Source: Spirosoma foliorum (GTDB taxonomy: Bacteria; Bacteroidota; Bacteroidia; Cytophagales; Spirosomataceae). From it: a stretch of DNA of 64,000 nucleotides. The translations under genes were made by a program, and so were the position numbers. The notes beneath the pieces are model-generated. The model did no database searches. It was given only the letters and a program-made list of their open reading frames with translations, and was not told where the DNA came from. Shown one piece after another: positions 44,824 through 53,797 of this stretch (positions are counted from its first letter, which is position 1; the number at the start of each line of letters is the position of its first letter). Location: positions 1,178,001 to 1,242,000 of the forward strand of contig NZ_CP059732.1 of assembly GCF_014117325.1 (NCBI RefSeq), written 5' to 3'.

Positions 44824-46365
44824 TTAGATTTCTAGGACTACCACCGAAACAGGCGGCAGCGTTACGGTCAGCTTATCGCCTTCTACTTTGGCGCCATTGA
44901 AGACAACCGGCTTGATTTTAGTCAGATTCTCGAAGGTATTATGGTCGTGTACGTTAGCAGAGGTCAGAATTCGCCCGGTTAGGCCAGCCGCTTTGATACC
45001 TTTTAAATCTACCGAAATTGCCTGTGGTTTGGTTGGGTCGATGTTGACTAGTGATATATGGACTTTACCTGCTTTGTCGCGGGAAGCGGATACCGATACG
45101 GCGGGTAACTTTTCCTTATCGACCACAAAATCGTCTGACTTCACCTCAACAGGGAGCATTGTTGCATCCTGATGGACGTTGTACATTTCCAGTACGTGGT
45201 AAGTGGGTGTTAGCAGGAGTTTGTCGCCTTTGGTTAAAATAACCGCCTGTAATACGTTGATGGCCTGCGCCAGATTGGCCATGCGAACACGTTCGCAGTG
45301 CTTATGGAAAATATTGAGCGTAGCCCCGGCCAAAACCGCATCGCGCATGGTATTTTGTTGATACAGGAACCCTGGATTCGTGCCCGGCTCGACATTATAC
45401 CAGCCACCCCACTCGTCGACAATCAGGGCTATTTTCTTCTCGGGGTCATACTTGTCCATAATGGCCGAGTGTTTCTCAATCAACTCGTCCATCAACAGCG
45501 CCTGCTGCATGGTTTTGAAATACTCCTGATCGGTAAATTCCGTGGCAGAACCTTTCTTGCCTTCGCCCCAGGATAGTACCGAGTAATGGTGCATAGCCAG
45601 CCCTTCCATTAAGCTGCCGGGAATATTTTTCATGAGGGTTTCAGTCCAGACGTAATCGTTGTCGCTGGCGCCTGAGGCAATCCGAAAAATACGCTCCTTG
45701 CCCACACGGTTGTTCATAAAGGTGCTATACTGACGATACAGGTTGGCATAGAAATCTGGTTTCATGTTGCCGCCACAGCCCCAGGCTTCGTTGGCTACAC
45801 CCCAATAGCGCACATTCCAGGGGGCTTGTCGGCCATTCTGCTGGCGCAGGTTCGACATGGGACTGTTCTTTTCGAAGTTTACATATTGAACCCAATCCGA
45901 TAATTCCTGCACGGTGCCACTCCCCACGTTACCGGCCAGATACGGCTCCGTTCCCAGTAGTTCGCACATATTCAGGAAATCATGAGTGCCGAAACTATTG
46001 TCTTCAGTAACACCACCCCACCATGTATTCACGATTTTAGGGCGTTTGGCTTTGGGTCCAATACCATCTTTCCAATGGTAGGTATCAGCGAAACAACCAC
46101 CCGGCCAACGAAGGTTAGGGATCTTCATTTTTTTCAATGCGGCAACTACATCCAGACGAACTCCGTTTTTATTGGGAATTTTGGTGTTGGTTTCCCCGAC
46201 ATAAAAACCGTCATAAATGCTACGGCCAAGGTGTTCGGCAAAGTGGCCGTAAATGTGACGACTGATGACGTGCTTGCCCTCGCTGGCATTGATCGTTACT
46301 TTGTTTTGAGCCAACGTTAGTAGGCTGCTACTGGCGAATAAGAGGGTTATAAATTGTTTTTTCAT
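44824..46365 (-). CDS. Exported alpha-L-arabinofuranosidase, GH51
   Basis: The 513-residue protein has a signal peptide (1-19). The GH51 barrel is recognisable from RHIYGHFAEHLGRSIYDG, NLRWPGGCFADTYHW and YWGVANEAWGCGG, where Glu193 is the acid/base. IVDEWGGWYN supplies the nucleophile Glu318. A C-terminal beta domain (from about 400) completes it. It releases L-arabinose from arabinan or arabinose-substituted oligosaccharides, most likely in the periplasm. The position between araA and araD ties its expression to arabinose catabolism and AraR. Confidence 0.93.
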   Translation of the reverse strand: MKKQFITLLFASSSLLTLAQNKVTINASEGKHVISRHIYGHFAEHLGRSIYDGFYVGETNTKIPNKNGVRLDVVAALKKMKIPNLRWPGGCFADTYHWKDGIGPKAKRPKIVNTWWGGVTEDNSFGTHDFLNMCELLGTEPYLAGNVGSGTVQELSDWVQYVNFEKNSPMSNLRQQNGRQAPWNVRYWGVANEAWGCGGNMKPDFYANLYRQYSTFMNNRVGKERIFRIASGASDNDYVWTETLMKNIPGSLMEGLAMHHYSVLSWGEGKKGSATEFTDQEYFKTMQQALLMDELIEKHSAIMDKYDPEKKIALIVDEWGGWYNVEPGTNPGFLYQQNTMRDAVLAGATLNIFHKHCERVRMANLAQAINVLQAVILTKGDKLLLTPTYHVLEMYNVHQDATMLPVEVKSDDFVVDKEKLPAVSVSASRDKAGKVHISLVNIDPTKPQAISVDLKGIKAAGLTGRILTSANVHDHNTFENLTKIKPVVFNGAKVEGDKLTVTLPPVSVVVLEI

Positions 46366-46378
46366 TGGGAAGGGTTGG

Positions 46379-46497
46379 GATAGCGCGAACGTCTTCGTTC
46401 GTGCTGACTATTCTTCGGCCTCTGGCCGATTGGCTATTAATTTATTCCGGCCAGAGGCCGGGGAATAATCAGCACGAACGAAGACGTTCGTGCTATC
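46379..46497. repeat. Long palindrome of the CGGCCTCTGGCCG family
   Basis: An outer pair GATAGCGCGAACGTCTTCG (46379 onward)/CGAAGACGTTCGTGCTATC (to 46497) encloses an inner pair CGGCCTCTGGCC/GGCCAGAGGCCG. The loop is TGGCTATTAATTTATTCC-like. A second member is at 50988-51107, on the other side of araR. It lies between araA and the GH51 gene. Confidence 0.88.
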
Positions 46498-46508
46498 GCT
46501 CTGTAATG

Positions 46509-47993
46509 CTACCGATAAGCAGCCTCGCTCCAGCGCAGCTCGTTTTTCAACTGACGCAGGTTCGTGTTACGATCAATCACTACGAGTTCAACCCCGAAAA
46601 TATCGGCGAAGTCTTCGATCTGATCGGTCGTCAGGTTCTGGCTATAGACTGTGTGGTGGGCACCTCCCGCCAGAATCCAGGCTGCACAGCCCGTTTGCAT
46701 ATCAGGCATTGGTTTCCAGATGGCGCGTGCTACCGGTAATTTCGGCAGAGCTTCGGGCACTTCAACGGCTTCTACTTCATTGACCAGCAGTCGGAAACGG
46801 TTACCCATGTCGATGAGTGACACGTTGATGGCAGGGCCAGCAGGAGCGTTAAACACCAGGCGGACGGGATCCGCTTTTCCACCAATACCTAATGGGTGAA
46901 TTTCGCAGGTTGGCTTACCGGCTGCAATTGACGGGCAGATTTCGAGCATGTGCGAGCCAAGTACTAACGGATTCACAGGATCGAAATGGTAAGTATAGTC
47001 TTCCATGAACGAGTTACCTCCTTTCAGACCAGCCGCCATCACTTTCATCGTGCGTACCATCGCTGAGGTTTTCCAATCACCCTCACCACCGAATCCGTAG
47101 CCATCAGCCATTAAGCGCTGGGAAGGAATGCCCGGTAGTTGCGTCATGCCATGCAAATCTTCAAACGTATCGGTGTAGGCTGTGAAGTTTCCATCTTTTA
47201 GGAACGCCCGCATCCCGATTTCGATTTTGGCCGCATCACGAAGGGAGCTGTGTTGGGCGCCACCTTTTAACAGCGAATTCATCAGTGTGTAACTGTCGGC
47301 GTATTCTGCCACCAGCAGGTCTATTTCGGCGTCGGTCACCTGATTGATAACGGCCACCAAATCGCCAATTCCGTGCGTATTCACCGACATACCAAAGGTC
47401 ATTTCGGCCGCTACTTTATCGCCATCCGTTACAGCTACCTGCCGCATGTTATCGCCAAAACGAACCACTTTCATGGTCTTCAATTCGTAAGCGGCTACGG
47501 CCACCCGACTCCAGGACGCAATTTTGTCGATAACGGCCTGATCTTGCCAGAAACCAACAACGATTTTACGATTCAACCGCATGCGCGACATGATAAACCC
47601 AAACTCCCGGTCGCCGTGCGCCGATTGGTTCAGGTTCATAAAATCCATGTCGATTTCATTCCAGGGAATGTCGCGATTGAATTGCGTATGTAGGTGAAGG
47701 AGCGGTTTTTTCAGCACCGTTAATCCCCGAATCCACATTTTAGCGGGTGAGAAGGTATGCATCCAGGTGATAATCCCTACGCAATTCGGTGCTACGTTGG
47801 CTTCCTGACAGATGGCGTAAATTTCATCTGGTGTTTTCACAACGGGTTTAAACACCACCCGAACCGGCATTTTATCGCCAAGGAAATTGGCAATAATTAA
47901 GGAGTGGGCATCGACTTGTTTCAGCGTTTCTTCGCCGTATAAATGTTGGCTTCCTGTTACGAACCAGACTTCAAATTGTTTCAGATCGAGCAT
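46509..47993 (-). CDS. araA: L-arabinose isomerase
   Basis: The 494-residue protein shows the AraA hallmarks: [12 protein letters not shown] at the start, [42 protein letters not shown] with the catalytic Glu, and MLEICPSIA. It converts L-arabinose to L-ribulose in the cytoplasm with a divalent metal, usually manganese. Length is as expected for bacterial AraA. It lies 108 bases downstream of araB, separated by a 27-bp perfect palindrome. Confidence 0.97.
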   Translation of the reverse strand: MLDLKQFEVWFVTGSQHLYGEETLKQVDAHSLIIANFLGDKMPVRVVFKPVVKTPDEIYAICQEANVAPNCVGIITWMHTFSPAKMWIRGLTVLKKPLLHLHTQFNRDIPWNEIDMDFMNLNQSAHGDREFGFIMSRMRLNRKIVVGFWQDQAVIDKIASWSRVAVAAYELKTMKVVRFGDNMRQVAVTDGDKVAAEMTFGMSVNTHGIGDLVAVINQVTDAEIDLLVAEYADSYTLMNSLLKGGAQHSSLRDAAKIEIGMRAFLKDGNFTAYTDTFEDLHGMTQLPGIPSQRLMADGYGFGGEGDWKTSAMVRTMKVMAAGLKGGNSFMEDYTYHFDPVNPLVLGSHMLEICPSIAAGKPTCEIHPLGIGGKADPVRLVFNAPAGPAINVSLIDMGNRFRLLVNEVEAVEVPEALPKLPVARAIWKPMPDMQTGCAAWILAGGAHHTVYSQNLTTDQIEDFADIFGVELVVIDRNTNLRQLKNELRWSEAAYR

Positions 47994-48000
47994 AATTTTA

Positions 48001-48097
48001 TGTAGAACGGAGTGGTACTCCGTTCAGCCGTCAGGCTATTTGTTCAACTGTTAATTAGTCGCTTAGGCGACTGAACGGAGTACCACTCCGTTCTACA
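48001..48097. repeat. Perfect 27-bp palindrome whose arms are themselves palindromic
   Basis: TGTAGAACGGAGTGGTACTC... (48001-48027) pairs exactly with 48071-48097. Each arm holds CGGAGT-GGT-ACTCCG, so the sequence can fold as one long stem or as two separate hairpins. An inner AGTCGCTTAGGCGACT palindrome adds a third. It occupies the araB-araA gap. Confidence 0.88.
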
Positions 48098-48101
48098 TAC
48101 T

Positions 48102-49739
48102 TTATAACTCCTTTTCTACAAAAGATCCCAGCTTCAAATACTTCGCATATAGCGTTTCATACACAGCCACTTTGTCGGGCTGGGGTGTGTACACGGCATC
48201 GAAACCAGAACCCATTGCGTGTTGAGCAGCTTCCATTGTTGGGTGAACGCCAGCCGCTACGGATGCACACATGGCCGCACCCAGGGCACAAGCCTGATCG
48301 GCACTGGCTACCTGAATGGGCTTATTTAGCACATCGGCGAGGGTTTGCATCACAAAGGGTGATTTTTTTGCCACGCCACCAATCGCGATTACTTTCTTGA
48401 TCGGGACGCCTTCATCCAGAAAGCGATCAACAATACTCCGCGAACCAAAGGCCGTTGCTTCAACCAGGGCTTTGAAAACTTTAGAGGCATCGGTGCCCAG
48501 GTTTAACCCGGCTATGGCTGCCTTAAGTGTATGATTGGCATCGGGTGTACGGCGTCCGTTAATCCAGTCGAGCGCGATCACATCGTTCTTGGTAACGGGT
48601 AACTTGGCGGCCTGCACTGATAAGTAGGGGATAAGCTGCTGGTTCATCGCGTCGGCGGCTTCCTGTCCTAGCAACTCGCGCACAGGGCCTGTAATCAGGC
48701 GGGCAAACCAGGCGTAGACATCGCCAAATGCCGACTGTCCCGCTTCCAGACCAAGCATTCCCGGCGCTACCGAACCATCTACCTGCCCGCAAATTCCGCG
48801 AATGAGTCGATGTCCGATTTCCTCGTTTGGGGCCATGAGAATATCGCAGGTTGAGGTGCCGATGATGCGGACAAACGCATAGGGTTCAATTTCGGCACCA
48901 ATGGCACCCATGTGCGCGTCGAAGGCTCCCACACCGATCACAACGTTGGTCGAAAGCCCCAGTTTTTCAGCCCATTCTGGGGAGAGGTGGCCCATTGATT
49001 GATCGGAGGTGTGGGTGTCGGTAAATAAGCGATCGCGTAATCCGCTGAGTAACGGATCGAGCCTGGTCAGGAATTCATTGGAGGGTAAACCGCCGAACTC
49101 GCTGTGCCAAAGGGCTTTGTGTCCGGCTGCGCAACGCGATCGTTTGAGTGTCAGTGGATTGGTATTGCCCGTCAGAACTGCCGAAATCCAGTCGCAGTGT
49201 TCGATCCAGGAGAAGGCGTGCGCACGGATGGTTTCATCAACTCGCAGCGTCCGTAGCATTTTTGCCCAGAACCATTCTGACGAGTAAATACCCCCGACGT
49301 ATTTGGTGTAATCCGTGTCCCAATGATGCGCCAGATTGTTGATTTCCTCGGCTTCAGCATTGGCGGTGTGATCTTTCCAGAGAATAAACATACCATTCGG
49401 ATTCTCCGCAAAATCGGGGCGCAGCGCCAGCGGAAGACCAGTTTCATCAACAGCGCAAGGAGTAGAGCCAGTAGTGTCTATCGAAATGCCGACTACCTGT
49501 TGGCGAATATCGGCAGGGGCCTGGGCCAGAGCGCCAGTAATGGTGGCAGTTAACCCTTCGAGGTAATCGAGCGGGTGTTGTCGGAACTGCGACGTGGCTG
49601 GATCGCAATAGAGTCCCTGTTTCCAACGCGTATATTCGTGAACGTGCGTTCCTACAGCTTCGCCGGTTTGCGCATTCACGACTAAGGCTCTGACCGAATC
49701 GCTACCAAAATCGACGCCGATAACGTATTGATTATTCAT
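48102..49739 (-). CDS. araB: L-ribulokinase
   Basis: The 545-residue FGGY-family kinase starts VIGVDFGSDSVRALVV. Other ribulokinase marks are QVVGISIDTTGSTPCAVD, MFILWKDHTA, WIEHCDWISAVLTG, GVGAFDAHMGAIGAEI, RIIGTSTCDI and the C-terminal AIGGVAKKSPFVMQTLADVL with the nucleotide site. It phosphorylates L-ribulose to L-ribulose-5-phosphate. It is the first gene of the ara run, with 427 bases of non-coding DNA upstream and the regulator gene beyond, so the main promoter and operator should lie in that gap. Confidence 0.97.
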   Translation of the reverse strand: MNNQYVIGVDFGSDSVRALVVNAQTGEAVGTHVHEYTRWKQGLYCDPATSQFRQHPLDYLEGLTATITGALAQAPADIRQQVVGISIDTTGSTPCAVDETGLPLALRPDFAENPNGMFILWKDHTANAEAEEINNLAHHWDTDYTKYVGGIYSSEWFWAKMLRTLRVDETIRAHAFSWIEHCDWISAVLTGNTNPLTLKRSRCAAGHKALWHSEFGGLPSNEFLTRLDPLLSGLRDRLFTDTHTSDQSMGHLSPEWAEKLGLSTNVVIGVGAFDAHMGAIGAEIEPYAFVRIIGTSTCDILMAPNEEIGHRLIRGICGQVDGSVAPGMLGLEAGQSAFGDVYAWFARLITGPVRELLGQEAADAMNQQLIPYLSVQAAKLPVTKNDVIALDWINGRRTPDANHTLKAAIAGLNLGTDASKVFKALVEATAFGSRSIVDRFLDEGVPIKKVIAIGGVAKKSPFVMQTLADVLNKPIQVASADQACALGAAMCASVAAGVHPTMEAAQHAMGSGFDAVYTPQPDKVAVYETLYAKYLKLGSFVEKEL

Positions 49740-49807
49740 AGATAAGGTTACTCGGATTGGCTAAATAAGCCGTTGTTTAGCGGGTAGGAATTTGTAATTT
49801 CTAGAAT

Positions 49808-49837
49808 AGTGTATCTGTGACACAATATTACAACACT
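49808..49837. promoter_or_regulatory. Candidate AraR operator upstream of araB
   Basis: AGTGT (49808-49812) and ACACT (49833-49837) form the outer ends of an inverted motif with the palindrome TGTGACACA (49816-49824) inside. It is about 70 bases from the araB start on the minus strand. A weak -7-like TAATATTG overlaps it. The position suits repression by the adjacent regulator, but no second copy was found to build a motif. Confidence 0.3.
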
Positions 49838-50166
49838 TTTAGGTTAGTTGAACGAGAAATGAAATTATTATTTGTTTTCCTTGTAAAATTCTACTGGACT
49901 TAGTAGGGAAGCCTTTTGAATGAAGGATACGGCCTAAAAAGGGCCTTTTGTTAGAAATCTACCAACCTGATTTTGAGGGGTCAGCGTTCTCGGTCTGTAT
50001 CTTCACCTACGGCGCTTTGGTCTTCTTACTTAGGAGCAATACCTATTGACAGGACGCCCTTACAGGGCTAATTCGCCCGTGTTAAAGATGTGTATATGCT
50101 CTAGGTGAGAACACAGACGGAGGATAAGCCGAACACGTTCTGGACGAGAAGGTTGTTTTTGAATGA
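49838..50166. other. Non-coding region between araR and araB with an imperfect inverted repeat
   Basis: GTCTGTATCTTCACCTA (about 50000) and TAGGTGAGAACACAGAC (about 50102) are roughly complementary, and GGACGCCCTT/AGGGCTAATTCGCCC lies between. A short GGCC-TAAAAAG-GGCC-TTTT hairpin is at about 49931-49949. No gene with coding character was seen. The inverted repeat follows the araR stop and may end that transcript. Confidence 0.5.
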
Positions 50167-50868
50167 TTAGGAAAGGGTTAGCTCAGGGAAGAAACCAACA
50201 TAATCGGTAAGGTATTGCTGGTATTTGTCGGCATTGAGCTTGTACAATTTCCCTTTCTTCGTGACTGAATTTGAGTCTTTTTCTCCGGTGTCGATCAGGA
50301 GTTCGGTCGATATAATTTTGCGACTGAAATTACGCCGGTCAAGTTGAGTATTATAGATCGCTTCGTATACCTTCTGAAGTTGCGGAATGGTGAACTTGTC
50401 GGGCATCAATTCAAAACCAATGGCGTGTAGAGCCGCTTTATACCGGAGTTGCCGTAATGCCTGATCCACCATCGCGTTGTGGTCGAAAATCAGATCGGGT
50501 TTTTCGGACAAATTAATCCAATAGGCGTTATGTGACTTAATAGCGTTGATGTCCTGCTGCTGAATATTGACCAGTGCATAATACACGACCGATATCGTTC
50601 GCTCAACGGGGTCGCGCTTTACCGCACCAAAGGTTTGTAGTTGCTCGAGGTAATTGTTAGTTAGGCCCGTCAGATCGTACAGGATACGTTGAGCGGCTTC
50701 TTCCAGATCTTCCTGCTCATTGAGGAATCCACCCATCAAAGACCATTTGCCGCGTTCGGGATCAAAGTTTCGTTTGATCAGCAGTAATTTGAGTTCTTCT
50801 CCGTCGAAACCGAAAATGATACAATCTAGCGCAACAAGAATGCGACTCGGGTGAGTATAATGAACCAT
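50167..50868 (-). CDS. araR: AraR-type transcriptional regulator (NrtR family, Nudix-like domain plus winged helix)
   Basis: The ATG at 50868 (MVHYTHPSRILVALD) is the family start; 50904 only adds 12 unrelated residues. Residues 10-140 form a Nudix fold with GGFLNEQEDLEEAAQ, but the hydrolase box is broken (ILYDLTGL where REUxEExGU should be), so it binds a ligand rather than hydrolysing one. Residues 145-225 form a winged helix (TIPQLQKVYEAIYNTQLDRRNFSRKI). NrtR-family regulators with this layout control arabinose genes in Bacteroides (AraR), responding to L-arabinose. Location upstream of araB fits that role exactly. Direct evidence for the effector is absent. Confidence 0.88.
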   Translation of the reverse strand: MVHYTHPSRILVALDCIIFGFDGEELKLLLIKRNFDPERGKWSLMGGFLNEQEDLEEAAQRILYDLTGLTNNYLEQLQTFGAVKRDPVERTISVVYYALVNIQQQDINAIKSHNAYWINLSEKPDLIFDHNAMVDQALRQLRYKAALHAIGFELMPDKFTIPQLQKVYEAIYNTQLDRRNFSRKIISTELLIDTGEKDSNSVTKKGKLYKLNADKYQQYLTDYVGFFPELTLS

Positions 50869-50987
50869 AGGGCAACGAATAGAGGATGCTGCAATGTAGG
50901 CCAAAAATGGTATTGATGAAAAGCGGCTTATGGCTATTGTCGTGATTAAGCGAAGAATCAGCCGATTATACTAGCTGCAAATACTTG

Positions 50988-51107
50988 GGATGGCGCGAGG
51001 CTCCAGCCTCGTACCGACTATTCTTCGGCCTCTGGCCGATTGGTTATGAACTACTTCCGGCCGGAGGCCGGGGATAATCAGCACGAACGAAGACGTTCGC
51101 GCTATCC
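50988..51107. repeat. Second long palindrome of the CGGCCTCTGGCCG family
   Basis: GGGATGGCGCGAGGC... pairs with ...GCGCTATCCC (51098-51107), and the inner CGGCCTCTGGCC/GGCCGGAGGCCG matches the member at 46379-46497. The left outer arm has diverged (CTCCAGCCTCGTACC). It lies between the pectate lyase gene and araR. Confidence 0.85.
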
Positions 51108-51126
51108 CGTCGTTCGCGCCATCCAG

Positions 51127-52482
51127 TTACAAAACCAAACTGTTCAGATAGACTTCAACATTGGTGTACTGGTCGTCGAGCTTAAATTGACTAGCATCTG
51201 CAGGATTGTTAGGATCGAGGTCGTGACTGTTTTCCCATTGATCGGGCATACCGTCGGCATCGGTGTCGACTGGTGCGGGTGCCTGTTTCAGATCTACCCA
51301 ACCACCTACATCTTTTTGGGAATCGATAATTCCTCTTTTCTGCGATCCAAACGAAGCTGTTCCAGTGCGAACATCGTTAACAACACGAGCGTCTATGGCA
51401 TCGCGTCGGTAGCTGGCACCGGCCTTTGCAAGTACCTGCTCGTAGGCTTGCTGTGCCGTTTGCTCGGGAAGAGTCTCGACCATAAAAGGCTCAGTAGCTA
51501 TGGCCGAATCAGGCTCATCGCATTGGACTCCACCACTCAGGTTGTTTTTACTGACGATACTATCGCCCATCACGAAATTCTCTGCGACAAAAAACTGACC
51601 GTAGGGCTTCGATGGGTTTACAATCCGGCTCTGGAGCTTCGGTGGGGTTGCCGGACCGGGTTTGTAATAGTTACTAACCAGATTATGATTTCCCTTTTCA
51701 CCGCCATACACATCATTGATTCCCCAGTTGTAAATGACATTGTTTCGGAAATCGACGAGTTCACGCTGGGGTTGTTTGTGGTAACGTGATCCGCAGAAGC
51801 GGGGTGTCCGGCTATTCTGATGAGCAATCAGATTATGGTGAAACGAAGCGCCCATGCCACCCCAGATTCCACCATAACCATGCGCGCCTTTTTCATGAAT
51901 AGACTTGTTTAAACTCTCGGCAATCAGGCACCATTGCATGGTAAAGTTTTCGTTATCATAAAACGATGCGCATTCATCGGTTGCCCAACTCATGGAACAA
52001 TGGTCGATGATAATTCGCTTCTGACGAAGCCCTGTGATGGCGTCATCCTGTTGTTTGGCTTCGTCGCCCAGACGAAAGCGTAAGTATCGGATAATGACGT
52101 CGTTGGCTTCAATGGTCAGGTTGTAGTTTTTCAGACAAATGCCATCGCCCGGTGCCGACTGGCCCGCAATGGTCAACTTATTCTGTCGAATCAGGATCTT
52201 TGATTTCAGGGCAATGGTACCCGAAACCGCAAAAACAACAATCCGTGGTCCTCGCGTTGTAACCGCTTCCCGAAAGCTGCCGGGGCCGCTATCGTCCAGA
52301 TTTCGAACAACGAGCACTTGCCCACCACGTCCTCCGCTTGTGTATTTGCCGAAACCCTCTGCACCCGGAAACGCGAGTGGTTTGGCGAAGCCAGATTGAC
52401 CAGATGCACAAAATGGGCTGATAGCACTAGCTATGAAACTAACGAATAAGCTGAAATAGCTGAAAAGACTAGGTAGTTGCAT
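51127..52482 (-). CDS. Secreted pectate lyase-like protein (PL1-type right-handed beta-helix)
   Basis: The 451-residue protein has an export signal (about 1-28). The mature chain begins FPGAEGFGKYTSGGRGG, followed by DSGPGSFREAV, IIDHCSMSWATDE and WCLIAESLN on the beta-helix. NSRTPRFCGSRYH carries arginines in the position of the catalytic Arg of PL1 enzymes. The C-terminal DTDADGMPDQWEN is a calcium-binding thrombospondin-3-type loop. It should cleave polygalacturonate by beta-elimination outside the cell. Its position beside araR and near the uronate genes supports a pectin target. Confidence 0.88.
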   Translation of the reverse strand: MQLPSLFSYFSLFVSFIASAISPFCASGQSGFAKPLAFPGAEGFGKYTSGGRGGQVLVVRNLDDSGPGSFREAVTTRGPRIVVFAVSGTIALKSKILIRQNKLTIAGQSAPGDGICLKNYNLTIEANDVIIRYLRFRLGDEAKQQDDAITGLRQKRIIIDHCSMSWATDECASFYDNENFTMQWCLIAESLNKSIHEKGAHGYGGIWGGMGASFHHNLIAHQNSRTPRFCGSRYHKQPQRELVDFRNNVIYNWGINDVYGGEKGNHNLVSNYYKPGPATPPKLQSRIVNPSKPYGQFFVAENFVMGDSIVSKNNLSGGVQCDEPDSAIATEPFMVETLPEQTAQQAYEQVLAKAGASYRRDAIDARVVNDVRTGTASFGSQKRGIIDSQKDVGGWVDLKQAPAPVDTDADGMPDQWENSHDLDPNNPADASQFKLDDQYTNVEVYLNSLVL

Positions 52483-52506
52483 TGGTTTATTGTGTGCTCT
52501 ACTTTT

Positions 52507-52580
52507 TAACGCAAAGGCGCAAAGATCGCCAAGAGTATTTCATTGCGTTCTTTGCGCCAATCTTTTGCGCCTTTGCATTA
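52507..52580. repeat. Palindrome of the AACGCAAAGGCGCAAAGA family
   Basis: AACGCAAAGGCGCAAAGA (52508 on) pairs with TCTTTTGCGCCTTTGCATT (52561-52579) with few mismatches, around a loop that itself holds TTGCGTTCTTTGCGCC. It fills the gap between the OsmC gene and the pectate lyase gene. Confidence 0.8.
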
Positions 52581-52597
52581 TTCTTTAATCACCGAGA

Positions 52598-53020
52598 CTA
52601 CACCAATGTAGCATCCACCGAGATTTTGGTATTGAATAACTTCGAAATAGGGCAGTTTTTTTCGGCATGCTCAACCAGTTCCTGAAATTTAGCCTCATCA
52701 AGACCGGGCACGCTGGCTTTTACCACCAGATGTGAGCCGCTGATGCTGGCACTATCGGTATCGAGGGTTATGGTGCACTGAGTGTCGATTGAATCGGCAG
52801 TGAAACCTGCCCCCTGGATGTTGAACGCTAATTGCATGGAGAAACAACCGGCATGAGCCGCACCGGCCAGCTCTTCAGGATTTGTGCCAATGCCATCGGC
52901 AAAGCGCGTGTTGAAGGAGAACTGCGACTGGTTAAGTACGGTACTGGCGGTTGAAACGGTTCCTTTTCCGTCTTTGCCTGAACCTGCCCAATGGGCCGAA
53001 GCGTTCCGTTTGATTTGCAT
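52598..53020 (-). CDS. OsmC/Ohr family peroxiredoxin
   Basis: The 140-residue cytoplasmic protein has the OsmC layout: KRNASAHWAGSGKDGKG, NPEELAGAAHAGCFSM with Cys59, and EHAEKNCPISKLF with Cys123. The two cysteines are the reactive and resolving thiols that reduce organic hydroperoxides. The GKDGKGTVST segment points to the OsmC rather than the Ohr branch. A TATCTTTT box at about 53066-53073 on the minus strand is one base from the Bacteroidota -7 consensus and may be its promoter. It is not evidently linked with the polysaccharide genes. Confidence 0.92.
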   Translation of the reverse strand: MQIKRNASAHWAGSGKDGKGTVSTASTVLNQSQFSFNTRFADGIGTNPEELAGAAHAGCFSMQLAFNIQGAGFTADSIDTQCTITLDTDSASISGSHLVVKASVPGLDEAKFQELVEHAEKNCPISKLFNTKISVDATLV

Positions 53021-53154
53021 ACTGAGCTACTGTTTTAAAGATGAATGAACGTGAATGAAAAGATAGAACTCTGTCTGTAGTTAACTAAGGCAAAATAGAA
53101 GCACTTTGTTTGATAAGTCAACTCACGAAATCAACCTACTCATCGACGTTCGAT

Positions 53155-53733
53155 TTATTTCTTCAAAGGAAGCGCGAAATTACCGTTTCGAAATTGAACT
53201 GTTTTGGCATCCTGCGAGGTCAGCGTTAGTTCGAACCTGCCCTCTATTACATTCGCAATCGTATCGGCCCGCGTAACTTCAATCCAGCCGCTATTGGCTC
53301 CCTGGGCCCGATAAGAGGCAAATACGGCGTCGCCCCCAACAATCAACCCGTAACTGGCGCCCGTAATGGGAGCAGGTGTACAGCTTGTTAATCTGATCGC
53401 ATTGTATTTCCCAACGGCTAACGGCACTTTCTCAAAAGCAAGGTATTGAGTTGTGTTACAGGGACCAACGCAATCGTAAGGCGCTGCTTTTCTGGCACCT
53501 TTGGGATAAGGGAGTTCGTTTGAAATATAGACATTGAACCGATTTGTCAGACAAGTATCTCCAATCGTGGCAGCTATCTTAGACGCGCTCCCACTCCCGT
53601 ACCAGTCTTCATTATTCAGCAAAGCGGTGGCATTCTTAAGCTTATCTTCCGGGTTTATAGGCGAGTCGTTGTTTGACCGTGAACAAGCCCAGATGCAAAC
53701 CAGTAGGCAAAGAAACTGTATTCCATTTTTCAT
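53155..53733 (-). CDS. Lipoprotein of unknown function
   Basis: The 192-residue protein begins with a lipoprotein signal (CLLVCIWAC, Cys17), then a polar linker. The rest is predicted mostly beta, with four more cysteines (GDTCLTNR, YDCVGPCN, LTSCTP) that could form disulfides. No enzyme motif is visible. I do not recognise the family. It stands alone between the GH97 and OsmC genes, with 134 and 64 bases on either side and no strong repeat in the gaps. Confidence 0.65.
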   Translation of the reverse strand: MKNGIQFLCLLVCIWACSRSNNDSPINPEDKLKNATALLNNEDWYGSGSASKIAATIGDTCLTNRFNVYISNELPYPKGARKAAPYDCVGPCNTTQYLAFEKVPLAVGKYNAIRLTSCTPAPITGASYGLIVGGDAVFASYRAQGANSGWIEVTRADTIANVIEGRFELTLTSQDAKTVQFRNGNFALPLKK

Positions 53734-53797
53734 GACCGTTGCCGTTTATTTGTCTGGTAGACCCTGCAACAATCAAGCTGGTTGGAAATGCCTTCGT

